Positions 7,730 through 16,039 of a DNA stretch of 64,000 bases are shown one piece after another; the stretch's first letter is position 1; every line of letters begins with the position of its first letter. Made by a program: the position numbers and the translations under genes. This DNA is from Cryomorphaceae bacterium. Lineage in GTDB: Bacteria; Bacteroidota; Bacteroidia; Flavobacteriales; Schleiferiaceae. The DNA is taken from positions 1 through 64,000 of the forward strand of contig JAFMBM010000007.1 of the NCBI GenBank assembly GCA_017858515.1, in the 5' to 3' direction. The notes beneath the pieces were generated by a model that saw nothing but the letters and a program-made list of their open reading frames with translations, was not told the origin of the DNA and made no database searches.

Positions 7730-8328
7730 TTGGAAATGACATTGTTGATTTAGGCTTGGCAAGGCAAACAACTCATTGGAAGCGAAAAACGTATTTACAA
7801 AAGCTCTACAGCCCAAGCGAGCAGCAACTCATTCTAGAATCGTCTGATTCTATTGCCATGCTTTGGCGTCTTTGGAGCATGAAGGAAAGCGGATATAAGC
7901 TCTTTTTACAGTCGGGTGGAAATCCTTTTTATAATCCTACTAAAATAGAATGCAGTCTCCGTTCTATTTCGGATGGAAGTATTCAGATTGGATCATTCAC
8001 TGCCGAAACCCACACATGTGAGAAGAACAATTATCTATTCTCCATTGCTAAAAAGAACCTTCAAGCCACCTTCAAGAGCAAGGTGTTTTGCGTAGAAGGA
8101 GAAAATCCATCTGAGGTATCTGCCTACTGCCACCATTACATTATTGCATTGATCTCAAGAGAAATGAGATTACCCAGTCTATTGTTTCAATTGAGAAAAT
8201 CGAAAAGTGGTGCCCCAATACTAGAATATAAAGATCAAGCCATCGAAACGCCAATCTCCTTAAGTCATCATGGCTTGTATGGACTTGTTTCGTATGCTGT
8301 TCCACATCCTTTTCCAGGCCAAGATTAG
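7726..8328 (+). CDS. 4'-phosphopantetheinyl transferase (Sfp/AcpS superfamily)
   Basis: This 200-residue enzyme transfers phosphopantetheine from CoA to the serine of a carrier protein. It begins at GTG 7726 with MIGNDIVDL, the AcpS-type N-terminal metal-binding motif. The second signature, WSMKESGYKLF at about residues 50-60, corresponds to the WxxKExxxK motif. The GTG overlaps the ACP stop (GTGA), so it is the last gene of the translationally coupled operon and presumably activates the preceding ACP. No clear intrinsic terminator follows in the 190 bases before the next gene. Confidence 0.85.
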   Translation: MIGNDIVDLGLARQTTHWKRKTYLQKLYSPSEQQLILESSDSIAMLWRLWSMKESGYKLFLQSGGNPFYNPTKIECSLRSISDGSIQIGSFTAETHTCEKNNYLFSIAKKNLQATFKSKVFCVEGENPSEVSAYCHHYIIALISREMRLPSLLFQLRKSKSGAPILEYKDQAIETPISLSHHGLYGLVSYAVPHPFPGQD

Positions 8329-8457
8329 ACTCTACTTACTGAAATCTAACAGTACGACATTCTGATGATTTCGATTCAAACGCAGATTGCAATGATTGAA
8401 TTATTGCAGTTGTGAAAACAATTAAGATTATTAATTCTTCACCTATATGTTACCTTA

Positions 8458-8490
8458 TTGTTACGTTGTAAATTATTTTACTTAACTTTG
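8458..8490 (+). promoter_or_regulatory. Bacteroidota-type promoter for the periplasmic TonB-domain gene
   Basis: A perfect TAnnTTTG box (TAACTTTG, 8483-8490) lies 30 bases before the start at 8521. TTG triplets at 8458-8460 (22-base spacing) and 8466-8468 (14-base spacing) could be the -33 element; the first fits the usual spacing better. Confidence 0.5.
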
Positions 8491-8520
8491 AGGTAACATT
8501 AGAATTAAGACCTCGAGAAC

Positions 8521-8994
8521 ATGAAATCTATTTATACCCTTACGACTGCTCTTTTACTCAGTTCAGCTGCTTACGGAAGCTTCTATCCCACTTTATTTGA
8601 GAAGGAAGTGCTCCCGAAGGTAGCCTTACAAGAAACTACTGCTACTGCAGAGAGTGTTTATACACCTCCTGTTTTTCCGGGTTGTGAAAAAGTAAAAGGG
8701 ACTGAAAAGATGGAGGCCTGTTTCAACGAAGCTATTATTCAATATGTTATAGATAGACTAGAGTATCCTGAGTTCTTAAGAGTAGAAGGAGTAGAGGGTA
8801 CTCCACTGATTCGCTTTTCTGTATTAAAAGATGGAAGTATAAGCAATGTAGAAGTGGTTCGTTCTGTTCATAAAATGCTCGACAGCGAGGCTTTTGCTAT
8901 CATTTCTAAACTTCCTAAAATGGCACCAGCCACCCTCGATGGTGAAGCCATTGAAGTTCAATTTACACTTCCAGTGCGTTTTTCACTAGAATAA
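8521..8994 (+). CDS. Periplasmic protein with TonB C-terminal domain, signal peptide instead of membrane anchor
   Basis: This 157-residue protein starts with a cleavable-looking signal peptide (MKSIYTLTTALLLSSAAYG, likely cut near residue 19). It then has VFPGCEKVKG and a TonB C-terminal domain with IRFSVLKDGSISNVEVVRS and LPKMAPATLDG. It lacks the transmembrane helix and proline-rich spacer of true TonB, so it cannot transmit ExbBD energy in the usual way. It may be a soluble periplasmic partner, or a binding module shared with TonB-like proteins. Its sequence core is clearly related to the proteins at 1253 and 9102. It has its own promoter and terminator, so it is a single-gene unit. Function unknown. 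Confidence 0.75.
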   Translation: MKSIYTLTTALLLSSAAYGSFYPTLFEKEVLPKVALQETTATAESVYTPPVFPGCEKVKGTEKMEACFNEAIIQYVIDRLEYPEFLRVEGVEGTPLIRFSVLKDGSISNVEVVRSVHKMLDSEAFAIISKLPKMAPATLDGEAIEVQFTLPVRFSLE

Positions 8995-9024
8995 ACACAG
9001 ACTTAACATAGACGTTTTCTCGGC

Positions 9025-9051
9025 AAAAGGCTCCCTTTCGGGAGCCTTTTT
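9025..9051 (+). terminator. Rho-independent terminator after the TonB-domain gene
   Basis: Stem GGCTCCC / GGGAGCC (9029-9035 and 9040-9046) with a 4-base loop, A run before and T run after. Confidence 0.88.
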
Positions 9052-9075
9052 AGTTTTATACTAGTTCTGAAGCTT

Positions 9076-9103
9076 ATGGCGTTCCAGAATAAAGCAACGC
9101 CAT
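9076..9103 (+). promoter_or_regulatory. Inverted repeat covering the start codon of the following TonB-like gene
   Basis: ATGGCGTT (9076-9083) and AACGCCAT (9096-9103) form a perfect 8-bp inverted repeat with a 12-base loop. The right arm includes the A and T of the ATG at 9102, so in mRNA the hairpin would hide the start codon. There is no T run, so it is not a terminator. It could be a translational control element or a protein-binding site. Confidence 0.45.
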
Positions 9104-9818
9104 GAGACCAAAAAACAAATTAAATGCCCTAAGGCCTCTCTTTCTACTCACTGGATTGATACTTGCCTTAACTTTTGTGCTTTCGGTTATGAGTTATAAA
9201 ACTTATTACGAACCCATAGCCTTAAGTGGAGATACTCCTAGAAACATAGACGAGGTTATTGAAATAGTTACCATACAGAGAACCGTACCTCAGAAACCTC
9301 AGAAATCGGATATTATACGCATTGACCCCGACCCAAGTCCAGAACCCGATCCCGATCCGCTACCAGAACCCGATCCCGATCCCAAGCCAAATCTCAACAC
9401 TGGCATTTCATTAGATAGTTTGGCACAAGTGGGTAGTGAGCCAGATTTGGAACCCGATGTGAGTATCCATATAGCCACCGTTCAACACAAACCCATTTTT
9501 CCGGGTTGTGAAGGACTAAAAACTGAAGAAGAGCGTTTTCAATGCTTCAATGAAAAGCTTATTCTATTCGTTCAACAACATGTGGAATACCCACGAGCTC
9601 AAAAGGAAATGGGTATCCAAGGAAAACCCATCATTTCTTTTCAAATTGATAAAAATGGAAATGTAACAGATTTCAGTGTGGCAAGAAGCGCAGATCCTGC
9701 TTTAGACAAAGCTGCTGTAAAAGCCTTATCAGGATTGCCAAAAATGGAACCTGCTAAGAATAATGGACTTCCAGTAAAAGTTATTTATTCTGTACCTATC
9801 ACTTTTAAGCTTCGTTAA
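9102..9818 (+). CDS. TonB-like energy transducer with Pro-Asp/Pro-Glu repeat linker
   Basis: This 238-residue TonB-like protein has one N-terminal transmembrane helix (about residues 13-31), a periplasmic linker rich in PDPDP and PEPDP repeats (about 72-96) that should form an extended rod, and a C-terminal TonB domain (about 138-238) with IQGKPIISFQIDKNGNV and KALSGLPKMEPA. The segment HKPIFPGCEGLKTEEERFQC matches the equivalent region of the protein at 1253, so the two are paralogues with different linkers. No ExbB or ExbD is nearby. The start codon lies in an inverted repeat. A bidirectional terminator closes the gene against the convergent type IX cargo gene. Confidence 0.87.
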   Translation: MRPKNKLNALRPLFLLTGLILALTFVLSVMSYKTYYEPIALSGDTPRNIDEVIEIVTIQRTVPQKPQKSDIIRIDPDPSPEPDPDPLPEPDPDPKPNLNTGISLDSLAQVGSEPDLEPDVSIHIATVQHKPIFPGCEGLKTEEERFQCFNEKLILFVQQHVEYPRAQKEMGIQGKPIISFQIDKNGNVTDFSVARSADPALDKAAVKALSGLPKMEPAKNNGLPVKVIYSVPITFKLR

Positions 9819-9824
9819 AAGCAG

Positions 9825-9860
9825 AAAAGGGCTGTGATTAATCACAGCCCTTTTCTTTTT
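9825..9860. terminator. Bidirectional terminator between convergent genes
   Basis: A perfect 22-base palindrome (9829-9850, arms GGGCTGTGATT / AATCACAGCCC) is flanked by AAAA on the left and TTTTCTTTTTT on the right. It can terminate the TonB-like gene on the plus strand and the large gene ending at 9878 on the minus strand. Confidence 0.9.
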
Positions 9861-9877
9861 TGAGTTATTATAACCGC

Positions 9878-12800
9878 TTAGTATTTCAAAATCCTTTCAG
9901 TTAAAACTGAATTTCCATTAACAAGCTTTACCAAATAAGCTCCTTTTGCAAGACCGCCTAAATCGATAAGACTTGAAGGTCCAATAGAGGTAAAGGAATA
10001 CACCACCTGACCCAGTCCATTTAAGACTTCAATCTGGCTATTCTCTGTGGCTTCTATGGTTATAAAATCGCTAAAAGGATTGGGATAAATGCGAACAATA
10101 CTTCCATTTGAATTATGAATAAGTCCTAATTCAGACTTCGCAGAAACGCCATTGTAATATCGCCTTCCAAAACAACTCGACTCGCTATTGTAAATGTTGC
10201 CATTGTCATTGACACGAGTAAACACTTGGAACTCATAATTAGCTGCAGCCAGACCAAGCCCTGTAAAATCAATCAATACAGTATTTGCTGTAGTTAAAGG
10301 AATGGATGTCCAAATTCCCGAGCGAGGATTGGTATACCGTCTATATCGAACGCGATACCCTATGATGCTCACACCTGTATCTAGACTAGGAGCATTCCAG
10401 CTGCAAGAAAATGATGTTGGACCTGGCTTGGTAACCGCAAAATCCATTGGCACATATTGACCATTATAGGTAGAAAGAACAATTGAAGAAGAGTCGCTGC
10501 AACCTGCCTCATCTGTTACAACAACACTATACTCTTGACCTTGCTGACCGTAAATGAACTGAGTTGTTTTTCCATTATTCCAGAGGAAAGACTTGGACTT
10601 AAATCCTCCACTTACCGTAGCTTTTACTATGGCAGAATCTGAGGCACATATAGGAAGTACCAATTCATTGGTACCAACATTCATTCGCAGGCATTCTACA
10701 TCTATAGTATCAACACAGCTGTAGGTCCAAATAGAACGCTTTCGAATTCCCAATCGAACGAGATTTTTTGTTCCGGGCACAGGAGCAATAAAAGAACGAA
10801 GGGTATCGGATTGAACTAAAGGAAATCTAGAAGTCCAAGAAGTTTCATTTATGCCTTTCACCTCTAATATGTAAAGCTCTCCTCCCGCGGGCAAAGAAAG
10901 ATCGACTTTATAATTTCTTTGGGATACGTTGGAAATCTGATGAATTCGGGGTAGAGAAACCTGACTACAGTTAAAATTGTCAATCGAAATATCATCTAAG
11001 GCAATATCTCCAGTAAAACTAGATCCCTTCCGACCTGCAAAACGAACTTGAATAGTATCTCCAAAGCCGTTTAAAGAAACATTGGCCATGATCCATGGAT
11101 CACTTCCTGCCGTTTGCTGCTGACCATAGATTGACCATACATTGTTTGTCCATGCCCCACTGTTATTCCCCCAAACATCCACTCTGAGTGTATCGGTACT
11201 TGCTCCATACATATGGTAAGCAAACGAAAGGGTTGGAGTAGAGAGCGACGTAATATGCACTAAAGGAGAAGTAAACATGGCTGGATTAGCACTGGTACCA
11301 GTGGAAGTTTCTAGGTAAACGTACATTCCACCCACGGCATTTGGTGTGGTATTGTCGAACCAAGGTCCTGTTCCAAACGAATTCTCACCAAGGCCCGATG
11401 CATCCTCTGTTTCCCATCTCAATCCATCTGAATTAGCGGCTATATCCCAACAATTCAAAAGGCTTGTTGCGAAAGGATAGGTTCCTATAATACCTGGAGC
11501 CGTTCCGGTAAAAGTCTCAAGAAAGGGTGCACTAAAGGTTCCGCAAAGGGTAATAAAGGAGGAAGGACTAGAATAGCCTGAAGTGTCTACTCCGTTTTCA
11601 CAGAGTTCACGCACATTAAATCCATAGAGTGTGGAAGCTAACAAGCCTGAAATAGTAGCTGGATTGGATGAAACGCTAACTGTAGTGCCCGTTCCAGGAA
11701 AAAAACCAACCGGGCCATACTCAATAAACCAAGTATTGGCTGTTGAATCGCCATTGTCCCATTCGAGTGTAGCTGTAGTTTCTCCAGTAGAAACAACTGA
11801 TAATACCCTTGGTTCTGGGCATGAAGGCACGGGTTCTACAACAAAATCATCTACAAAAACATTCGGACCAAAGCCTGAGTTAAATCGGAAGGCGAAGATG
11901 ACATCTTGGCCTGTGTATTTGGCTGAATCTAGAAAAATTAGCTCTTCAATAAAATCAGAAGAGGGCGGCGGCAAAACGTTGGCAGAATTAGGGGAATGAA
12001 AATCTGGACCTATCTTGTTCAACAAGGTGTCGTAGATAGGTGAAGAGGCCAGTCTGACCATGAGCAGCATTTGATCGGGATAGGCTGCATTGTGACGATG
12101 GGCCCATTTGAATTTCACTCTTGCCTTTTCATCGATATTAATGGGCTGTGTTATAGCTTGGGCCCAATTCCCCGCTTGCCAATTCCAAAAACTCGCTTCT
12201 AAAAATTCGCTATTTCTTTGTAATACTGTTCGAGTTCCTCCAGACAAATCCCAACACAAAGGAGGGAAATTGCTGCCGTTGAAGTCGGCTAAATAAGGCA
12301 TAGGAGCAGGAAGGCATTGGGTGGTAAAATAGGTAGAAAACGAATAACTAGAAGTGTCTATTCCATTTTGACAGAGTTCACGAACAAAACAATTGTATTC
12401 TGTGGAAGGTAACAACCCCACAAGGGTAAAAGGATTGGAGGAAGCACTTACGGTAGTTCCTGTTCCTGGTAGAAAACCATTGGGACCATATTCAATAAAC
12501 CAGGAACTGGCGGTTGAATCGCCACTTGTCCAGCCTAGTACTGCGGTGGTTGAATTTGTAGTAATCACATTCAACTGATTGGGTTCTGGACAAGAGTGAA
12601 TGGCATCTACACTAAAATCATCTACATACACATTGGGGCCATAGCCTGAATAGAAGCGAAAGGAAAAAACAAGCTCTTGTCCCGTATACTTTATTGGATC
12701 AAGAAGAATGGTCTCCTCTATAAAATCAGCAGAAGGGGGAGGGTTAATGTTGGAAGTATTGGGCGAATTAAAGCCAGGACCTTTTAGATTAATGAGGGTG

Positions 12801-14350
12801 TCATAGGTTGTGGAAGAAGCCAAACGCACCAGCAGCAGCATCTGATCATTCGGATAACTTGAATTATGCAAATGAGCCCATCTAAATTTAACTTGAGCAT
12901 CTTGATTCACTAAAATCGGTTGAGTATTCGTTTGAGCCCACTCGCCCCCAAACCAAGACCAAAATCCGGCCTCTAAAAATTGTCCGTTGCTCTGAGTTAC
13001 TACACGAGACCCACCTGATAAATCCCAACAGAGGGGTGGAAAATTAACTCCATTAAAGTCTCTTAGATAAGGAATAGAAATAGGAGCACAGAGAGTACTG
13101 AAATTAAAAGGACCCGTCCATGCACTTACATCTCCTACTCCACAGCTATCTCTTATCCAAAAATCATACAAAGTGGAAGGTGTTAATCCTGAAAAACTTA
13201 CACTCGATCCAGAACCCGACACCAAGGTTCCTGAAATTGAACTTGTATTGCTAGGACCAAATACATATTGGAAATTTGCCGCTCCGCCGGTTAGCCAAAA
13301 AAGAGTGGCTGAGTTGCTCGAAAGAAGAGAAGATACGCCAGTAGGTGGAGGGCAACTTATGGAAAGAGTTGTAAAAGTGAAAGGACCTGCCCAATTGCTC
13401 TTTCCAATTGCCCCACAATCTTGCTGAACATAAAAGTCATAAGAGCTTAAAGGTGCAAGACCCGAAATTTTTAATGTGTCATTTGGAGAAGCAACTACAG
13501 TCCCTGTACCCTGAGTAAATCCCACGGGCCCCCACTCTACACTCCAACCGTTACTCGGAGTGCCGCTAAAGAGCCAAGATAAATTGGCTGTAGTTGAGTT
13601 TAGATTAAATGCAGATAAGGCAGTAGGTTCAGGGCAAGAAGGAATCGCTTCAACCCTTAGATTATCCATAAACAGTCTTGGTCCAAATCCCGAATTTGCT
13701 CTTATTCGAATCCTCACATTCTGACCAATATATTGAGTAGGTATGGCCGCGATGGATTGGCTAAACAACCCCGTTGTTGGCATTGTACTGGAAGCCCCTG
13801 TAGTTGTAAAACTAGGGCCATTTAGATCTAAAATCGTAATAACAGGAGCAGATGGAGTGTCTACGAAAATCTGAATTAATAATTGATCCAAAGGATACGA
13901 AGAAGCAGCCAAATGAGACCAATCTAATTTAACCTGAGCAGCAGTATTGATGGCTATTGGATCTGTCTCCATTTGAGACCAATTACCCGAAGACCAGCCC
14001 CAGAAATCTGCAACTGCATAACTACCTGAAGCATTTGCGTACTGAGTATTTACTTGAGTGCCCCCAATTAAATTAACGCAACTAGGAGGCCAAGTATTGA
14101 AATCCTCCACAAAAGGCATCGATAGAATGCCACAAAGGGGTGCCGCAAAAGGAATATCCCGTTCACGACTTTCATTCAAACTCGATTCTTTCTTTTCAAC
14201 AAGAAGTCGATTTGATCTGGAGTTCTTTAAGACAAACTCTATTCGATCTAACTCGGATTCAACTTCAGCAGAATGCAATTGGATTGAAGACAGATTAAAA
14301 AAGGCTATCAAAGCAATTAGCCAAAATCTCTGAGAGTAAAGTACTTTCAT
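9878..14350 (-). CDS. Large secreted type IX secretion cargo with fibronectin III and MAM-like repeats
   Basis: This 1490-residue exported protein has a signal peptide at residues 1-28 (ending LHSAE). Next comes an alternating series of MAM-like jelly-roll modules (each opening like PFVEDFNTWPPSCVNLIGG and closing VDDFVVE) and fibronectin III-like modules that open with SCPEP at about residues 237, 590 and 843. A further MAM-like unit lies at about 940-1150. The last 75 residues are a type IX sorting domain (IYPNPFSDFITIE ... LAKGAYLVKLVNG ... ERILKY), so the protein should cross the outer membrane and be anchored or released at the surface. An adhesin or matrix role is likely but unproven. 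The second and third module pairs are near-duplicates. Confidence 0.85.
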   Translation of the reverse strand: MKVLYSQRFWLIALIAFFNLSSIQLHSAEVESELDRIEFVLKNSRSNRLLVEKKESSLNESRERDIPFAAPLCGILSMPFVEDFNTWPPSCVNLIGGTQVNTQYANASGSYAVADFWGWSSGNWSQMETDPIAINTAAQVKLDWSHLAASSYPLDQLLIQIFVDTPSAPVITILDLNGPSFTTTGASSTMPTTGLFSQSIAAIPTQYIGQNVRIRIRANSGFGPRLFMDNLRVEAIPSCPEPTALSAFNLNSTTANLSWLFSGTPSNGWSVEWGPVGFTQGTGTVVASPNDTLKISGLAPLSSYDFYVQQDCGAIGKSNWAGPFTFTTLSISCPPPTGVSSLLSSNSATLFWLTGGAANFQYVFGPSNTSSISGTLVSGSGSSVSFSGLTPSTLYDFWIRDSCGVGDVSAWTGPFNFSTLCAPISIPYLRDFNGVNFPPLCWDLSGGSRVVTQSNGQFLEAGFWSWFGGEWAQTNTQPILVNQDAQVKFRWAHLHNSSYPNDQMLLLVRLASSTTYDTLINLKGPGFNSPNTSNINPPPSADFIEETILLDPIKYTGQELVFSFRFYSGYGPNVYVDDFSVDAIHSCPEPNQLNVITTNSTTAVLGWTSGDSTASSWFIEYGPNGFLPGTGTTVSASSNPFTLVGLLPSTEYNCFVRELCQNGIDTSSYSFSTYFTTQCLPAPMPYLADFNGSNFPPLCWDLSGGTRTVLQRNSEFLEASFWNWQAGNWAQAITQPINIDEKARVKFKWAHRHNAAYPDQMLLMVRLASSPIYDTLLNKIGPDFHSPNSANVLPPPSSDFIEELIFLDSAKYTGQDVIFAFRFNSGFGPNVFVDDFVVEPVPSCPEPRVLSVVSTGETTATLEWDNGDSTANTWFIEYGPVGFFPGTGTTVSVSSNPATISGLLASTLYGFNVRELCENGVDTSGYSSPSSFITLCGTFSAPFLETFTGTAPGIIGTYPFATSLLNCWDIAANSDGLRWETEDASGLGENSFGTGPWFDNTTPNAVGGMYVYLETSTGTSANPAMFTSPLVHITSLSTPTLSFAYHMYGASTDTLRVDVWGNNSGAWTNNVWSIYGQQQTAGSDPWIMANVSLNGFGDTIQVRFAGRKGSSFTGDIALDDISIDNFNCSQVSLPRIHQISNVSQRNYKVDLSLPAGGELYILEVKGINETSWTSRFPLVQSDTLRSFIAPVPGTKNLVRLGIRKRSIWTYSCVDTIDVECLRMNVGTNELVLPICASDSAIVKATVSGGFKSKSFLWNNGKTTQFIYGQQGQEYSVVVTDEAGCSDSSSIVLSTYNGQYVPMDFAVTKPGPTSFSCSWNAPSLDTGVSIIGYRVRYRRYTNPRSGIWTSIPLTTANTVLIDFTGLGLAAANYEFQVFTRVNDNGNIYNSESSCFGRRYYNGVSAKSELGLIHNSNGSIVRIYPNPFSDFITIEATENSQIEVLNGLGQVVYSFTSIGPSSLIDLGGLAKGAYLVKLVNGNSVLTERILKY
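11630..13090 (-). repeat. Tandem duplication inside the type IX cargo gene (two units of about 760 bp)
   Basis: The stretches near 11630-12330 and 12400-13090 encode nearly the same fibronectin III plus MAM-like module pair. Shared segments include STEYNCFVRELC / STLYGFNVRELC, FPPLCWDLSGG in both, and the phrase SDFIEE in both. DNA similarity is high enough for the order of features to repeat with a period of about 760 bases, which points to recent duplication. Confidence 0.75.
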
Positions 14351-15056
14351 ATCTTAAAATTATGAAGCTTCTAAGCTATGGTTTTTTCCACCCAAAAAGA
14401 CTTCAGTAGTATTTCGCAATACATCCTTGTAATGCGTGACTCTTCAAAGCTTGTCTAAACTAAAACAGAATAATTTCAAAGAATACCAATTGAGCTAAAT
14501 ACAAACTTCGAGATTCTTTTATCCTTTACTCATTCTAATATCAGATCCTATTTTCAGAAAGTGTTTTAATATTAAACTCCTTTAAGCGGAAATATCACTT
14601 CCAAGAATAGGGCATCATCCTTTTCTACCCGCTCATAATTGCCTTACTCACATTTAATTACATCAAAAATACATCTTCCAATCCGCTTATTACACGGGCT
14701 CATTCTTAAACGAATAAAAACCCTGTAGCAATCACTCATCCTGCTTCAAAAAGGATTCTTCCATCTCTATAAAATGGGAGAATTTACACTAAAGTCTATT
14801 CGCAGGCTCGGAGAGAATCGCTTCTACAATCCAGCTTCTATTGGCGGGTGATCACATCCACCCATATAAATTTTACTACTCTACCCTTTAGCGACGAACT
14901 AGAATTTACGCCTCATCCATCCCGTAATGACTAAAACGGAAAACAATTCTTTTGAAAAACCAATTTTTTAATGTAGTGGAGACCCAATTAGGGTGGATGT
15001 AATTGACAATAATAAAATTACCTTTCGCCTAGCTTTTTGACAAAGCTAAACTAACC
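14351..15056. other. Intergenic region of about 700 bases with no recognisable gene
   Basis: AT-rich, with no open frame of note on either strand and no tRNA-like fold that I can see. It must hold the promoter of the large minus-strand gene, but no perfect TAnnTTTG box is evident there. It contains the left copy of a degenerate repeat (14796-14873). Confidence 0.5.
14796..14873 (+). repeat. Left copy of a degenerate direct repeat flanking a broken beta-barrel gene
   Basis: It shares the core CAGGCTCnGAGAGAAT and a matching tail (ACTTCTATT-like, then CCCATATAAATTT) with 15908-15984. The first 27 positions agree at 23. The two copies are in the same orientation and about 1.1 kb apart. Confidence 0.55.
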
Positions 15057-15719
15057 TTGAAATCAAAAAAAACCATTAAGAATGCATCAAAAATTGTAGT
15101 GTTTTCAATACTACTTCTGATTTCTCAAAAAATTACAGCCCAGGAAATCAACTTCATTGCAGGCTACAATTCTAGTTCCATGACCATTGAAGGGGATAGT
15201 ATAGATCTTCCAGGGATAAAAAGTAAGCCGGGATTTCATGTAGGCGCAAGTATAAACCTGAAAATAAATGACTATCTAACATTTCAACCTGGACTAAACT
15301 TTACAACTAAGGGCGTCTTAAGTGAAAGCAGTTTTTTTGGCTTCAACCAAAAGGTATCCATAGACTTATTCTATATAGACGTTCCTATGAACTTGGTCTC
15401 CAAATTTTAAATAACCAATGGATTAGGTGCCTATGTAGCGGCTGGACCTTATGTGGGTATTGGCTTAGTTGGAGAGACAAATGTGCAGGCATCAGGCCCA
15501 GGCGTTTCAGAAAACGTAACAGAACCCGTTGAATGGGGAACAGATGTCGAACGTTTGGATTTTGGCATTAGCCTTGGTGCAGGTTTGACATACCAAAACT
15601 TCCTTTTAGGAGCACATTACGATTTGGGTTTAATAAATATTTTAGCGGATGCTCCTGAAGGCAACTCTGCACGAAATAACGTTTTTCGCATTAGCTTGGG
15701 TTACACGCTTAGCTTCTAA
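15057..15719 (+). pseudogene. Outer-membrane beta-barrel (porin-like) gene interrupted by one in-frame stop
   Basis: Residues before and after the TAA at 15408-15410 are in the same frame and form one protein. It has a signal peptide ending KITAQE, then barrel strands such as EINFIAGYNSSSM, FHVGASINLKINDYLTFQP and IDLFYIDVPMNLVSKF, the stop, then ITNGLGAYVAAGPYVGIGL and a last strand ending SLGYTLSF with a terminal Phe. The intact product would be about 220 residues, typical of small Bacteroidota barrels of the porin family type. Only one base change (for example AAA or CAA to TAA) would restore it. The start is TTG 15057, as no ATG fits. It is either a recent pseudogene or a sequencing error. 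A terminator follows. Confidence 0.75.
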
Positions 15720-15761
15720 TCCAAGTATAGAGTACCGAACTCTGCACTACCCTATCTTATT

Positions 15762-15785
15762 AAAGCCCCTTTAATGGGGCTTTTT
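15762..15785 (+). terminator. Rho-independent terminator after the broken beta-barrel gene
   Basis: Stem AAAGCCCC / GGGGCTTT (15762-15769 and 15776-15783) with a 6-base loop and a T run. The rest of the 320-base gap up to 16040 holds only the right repeat copy and a possible promoter box (TAATTTCG, 16009-16016, one mismatch to TAnnTTTG) for cysQ. Confidence 0.8.
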
Positions 15786-15907
15786 AAATGTGTACACCCT
15801 TGTCTTTGTCAGATAGTACGGCCTTAGAAACCTTCCGCTTAGTATTCAACCAACTTTAAGAGTAATGCATCTCTCTTTACATAGAGGATTGATTCTGCGC
15901 CAATAGG

Positions 15908-15984
15908 CTATTCACAGGCTCAGAGAGAATTGCACTTTCCATTTTACTTCTATTTTGAGAAGATCGCATCAATCCCATAAATTT
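15908..15984 (+). repeat. Right copy of the degenerate direct repeat
   Basis: Partner of 14796-14873, beginning CTATTC-CAGGCTC and ending CCCATAAATTT. It lies about 50 bases upstream of cysQ. The pair brackets the broken beta-barrel gene and its terminator. Confidence 0.55.
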
Positions 15985-16039
15985 CAATCCATTCTAAAAT
16001 GCATGGCGTAATTTCGCGGCCTTAACGCAAATTATCGAA

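Noticed and set aside
8329..8520. Inverted repeat TGCAAT / ATTGCA near 8389 as a terminator for the PKS operon.
   Set aside because: The arms are only 6 bases with a 9-base loop and no T run, so it is not convincing.
14351..15056. Possible tRNA or small RNA gene in the long gap.
   Set aside because: No cloverleaf-like complementarity or conserved T-loop sequence could be found by eye.
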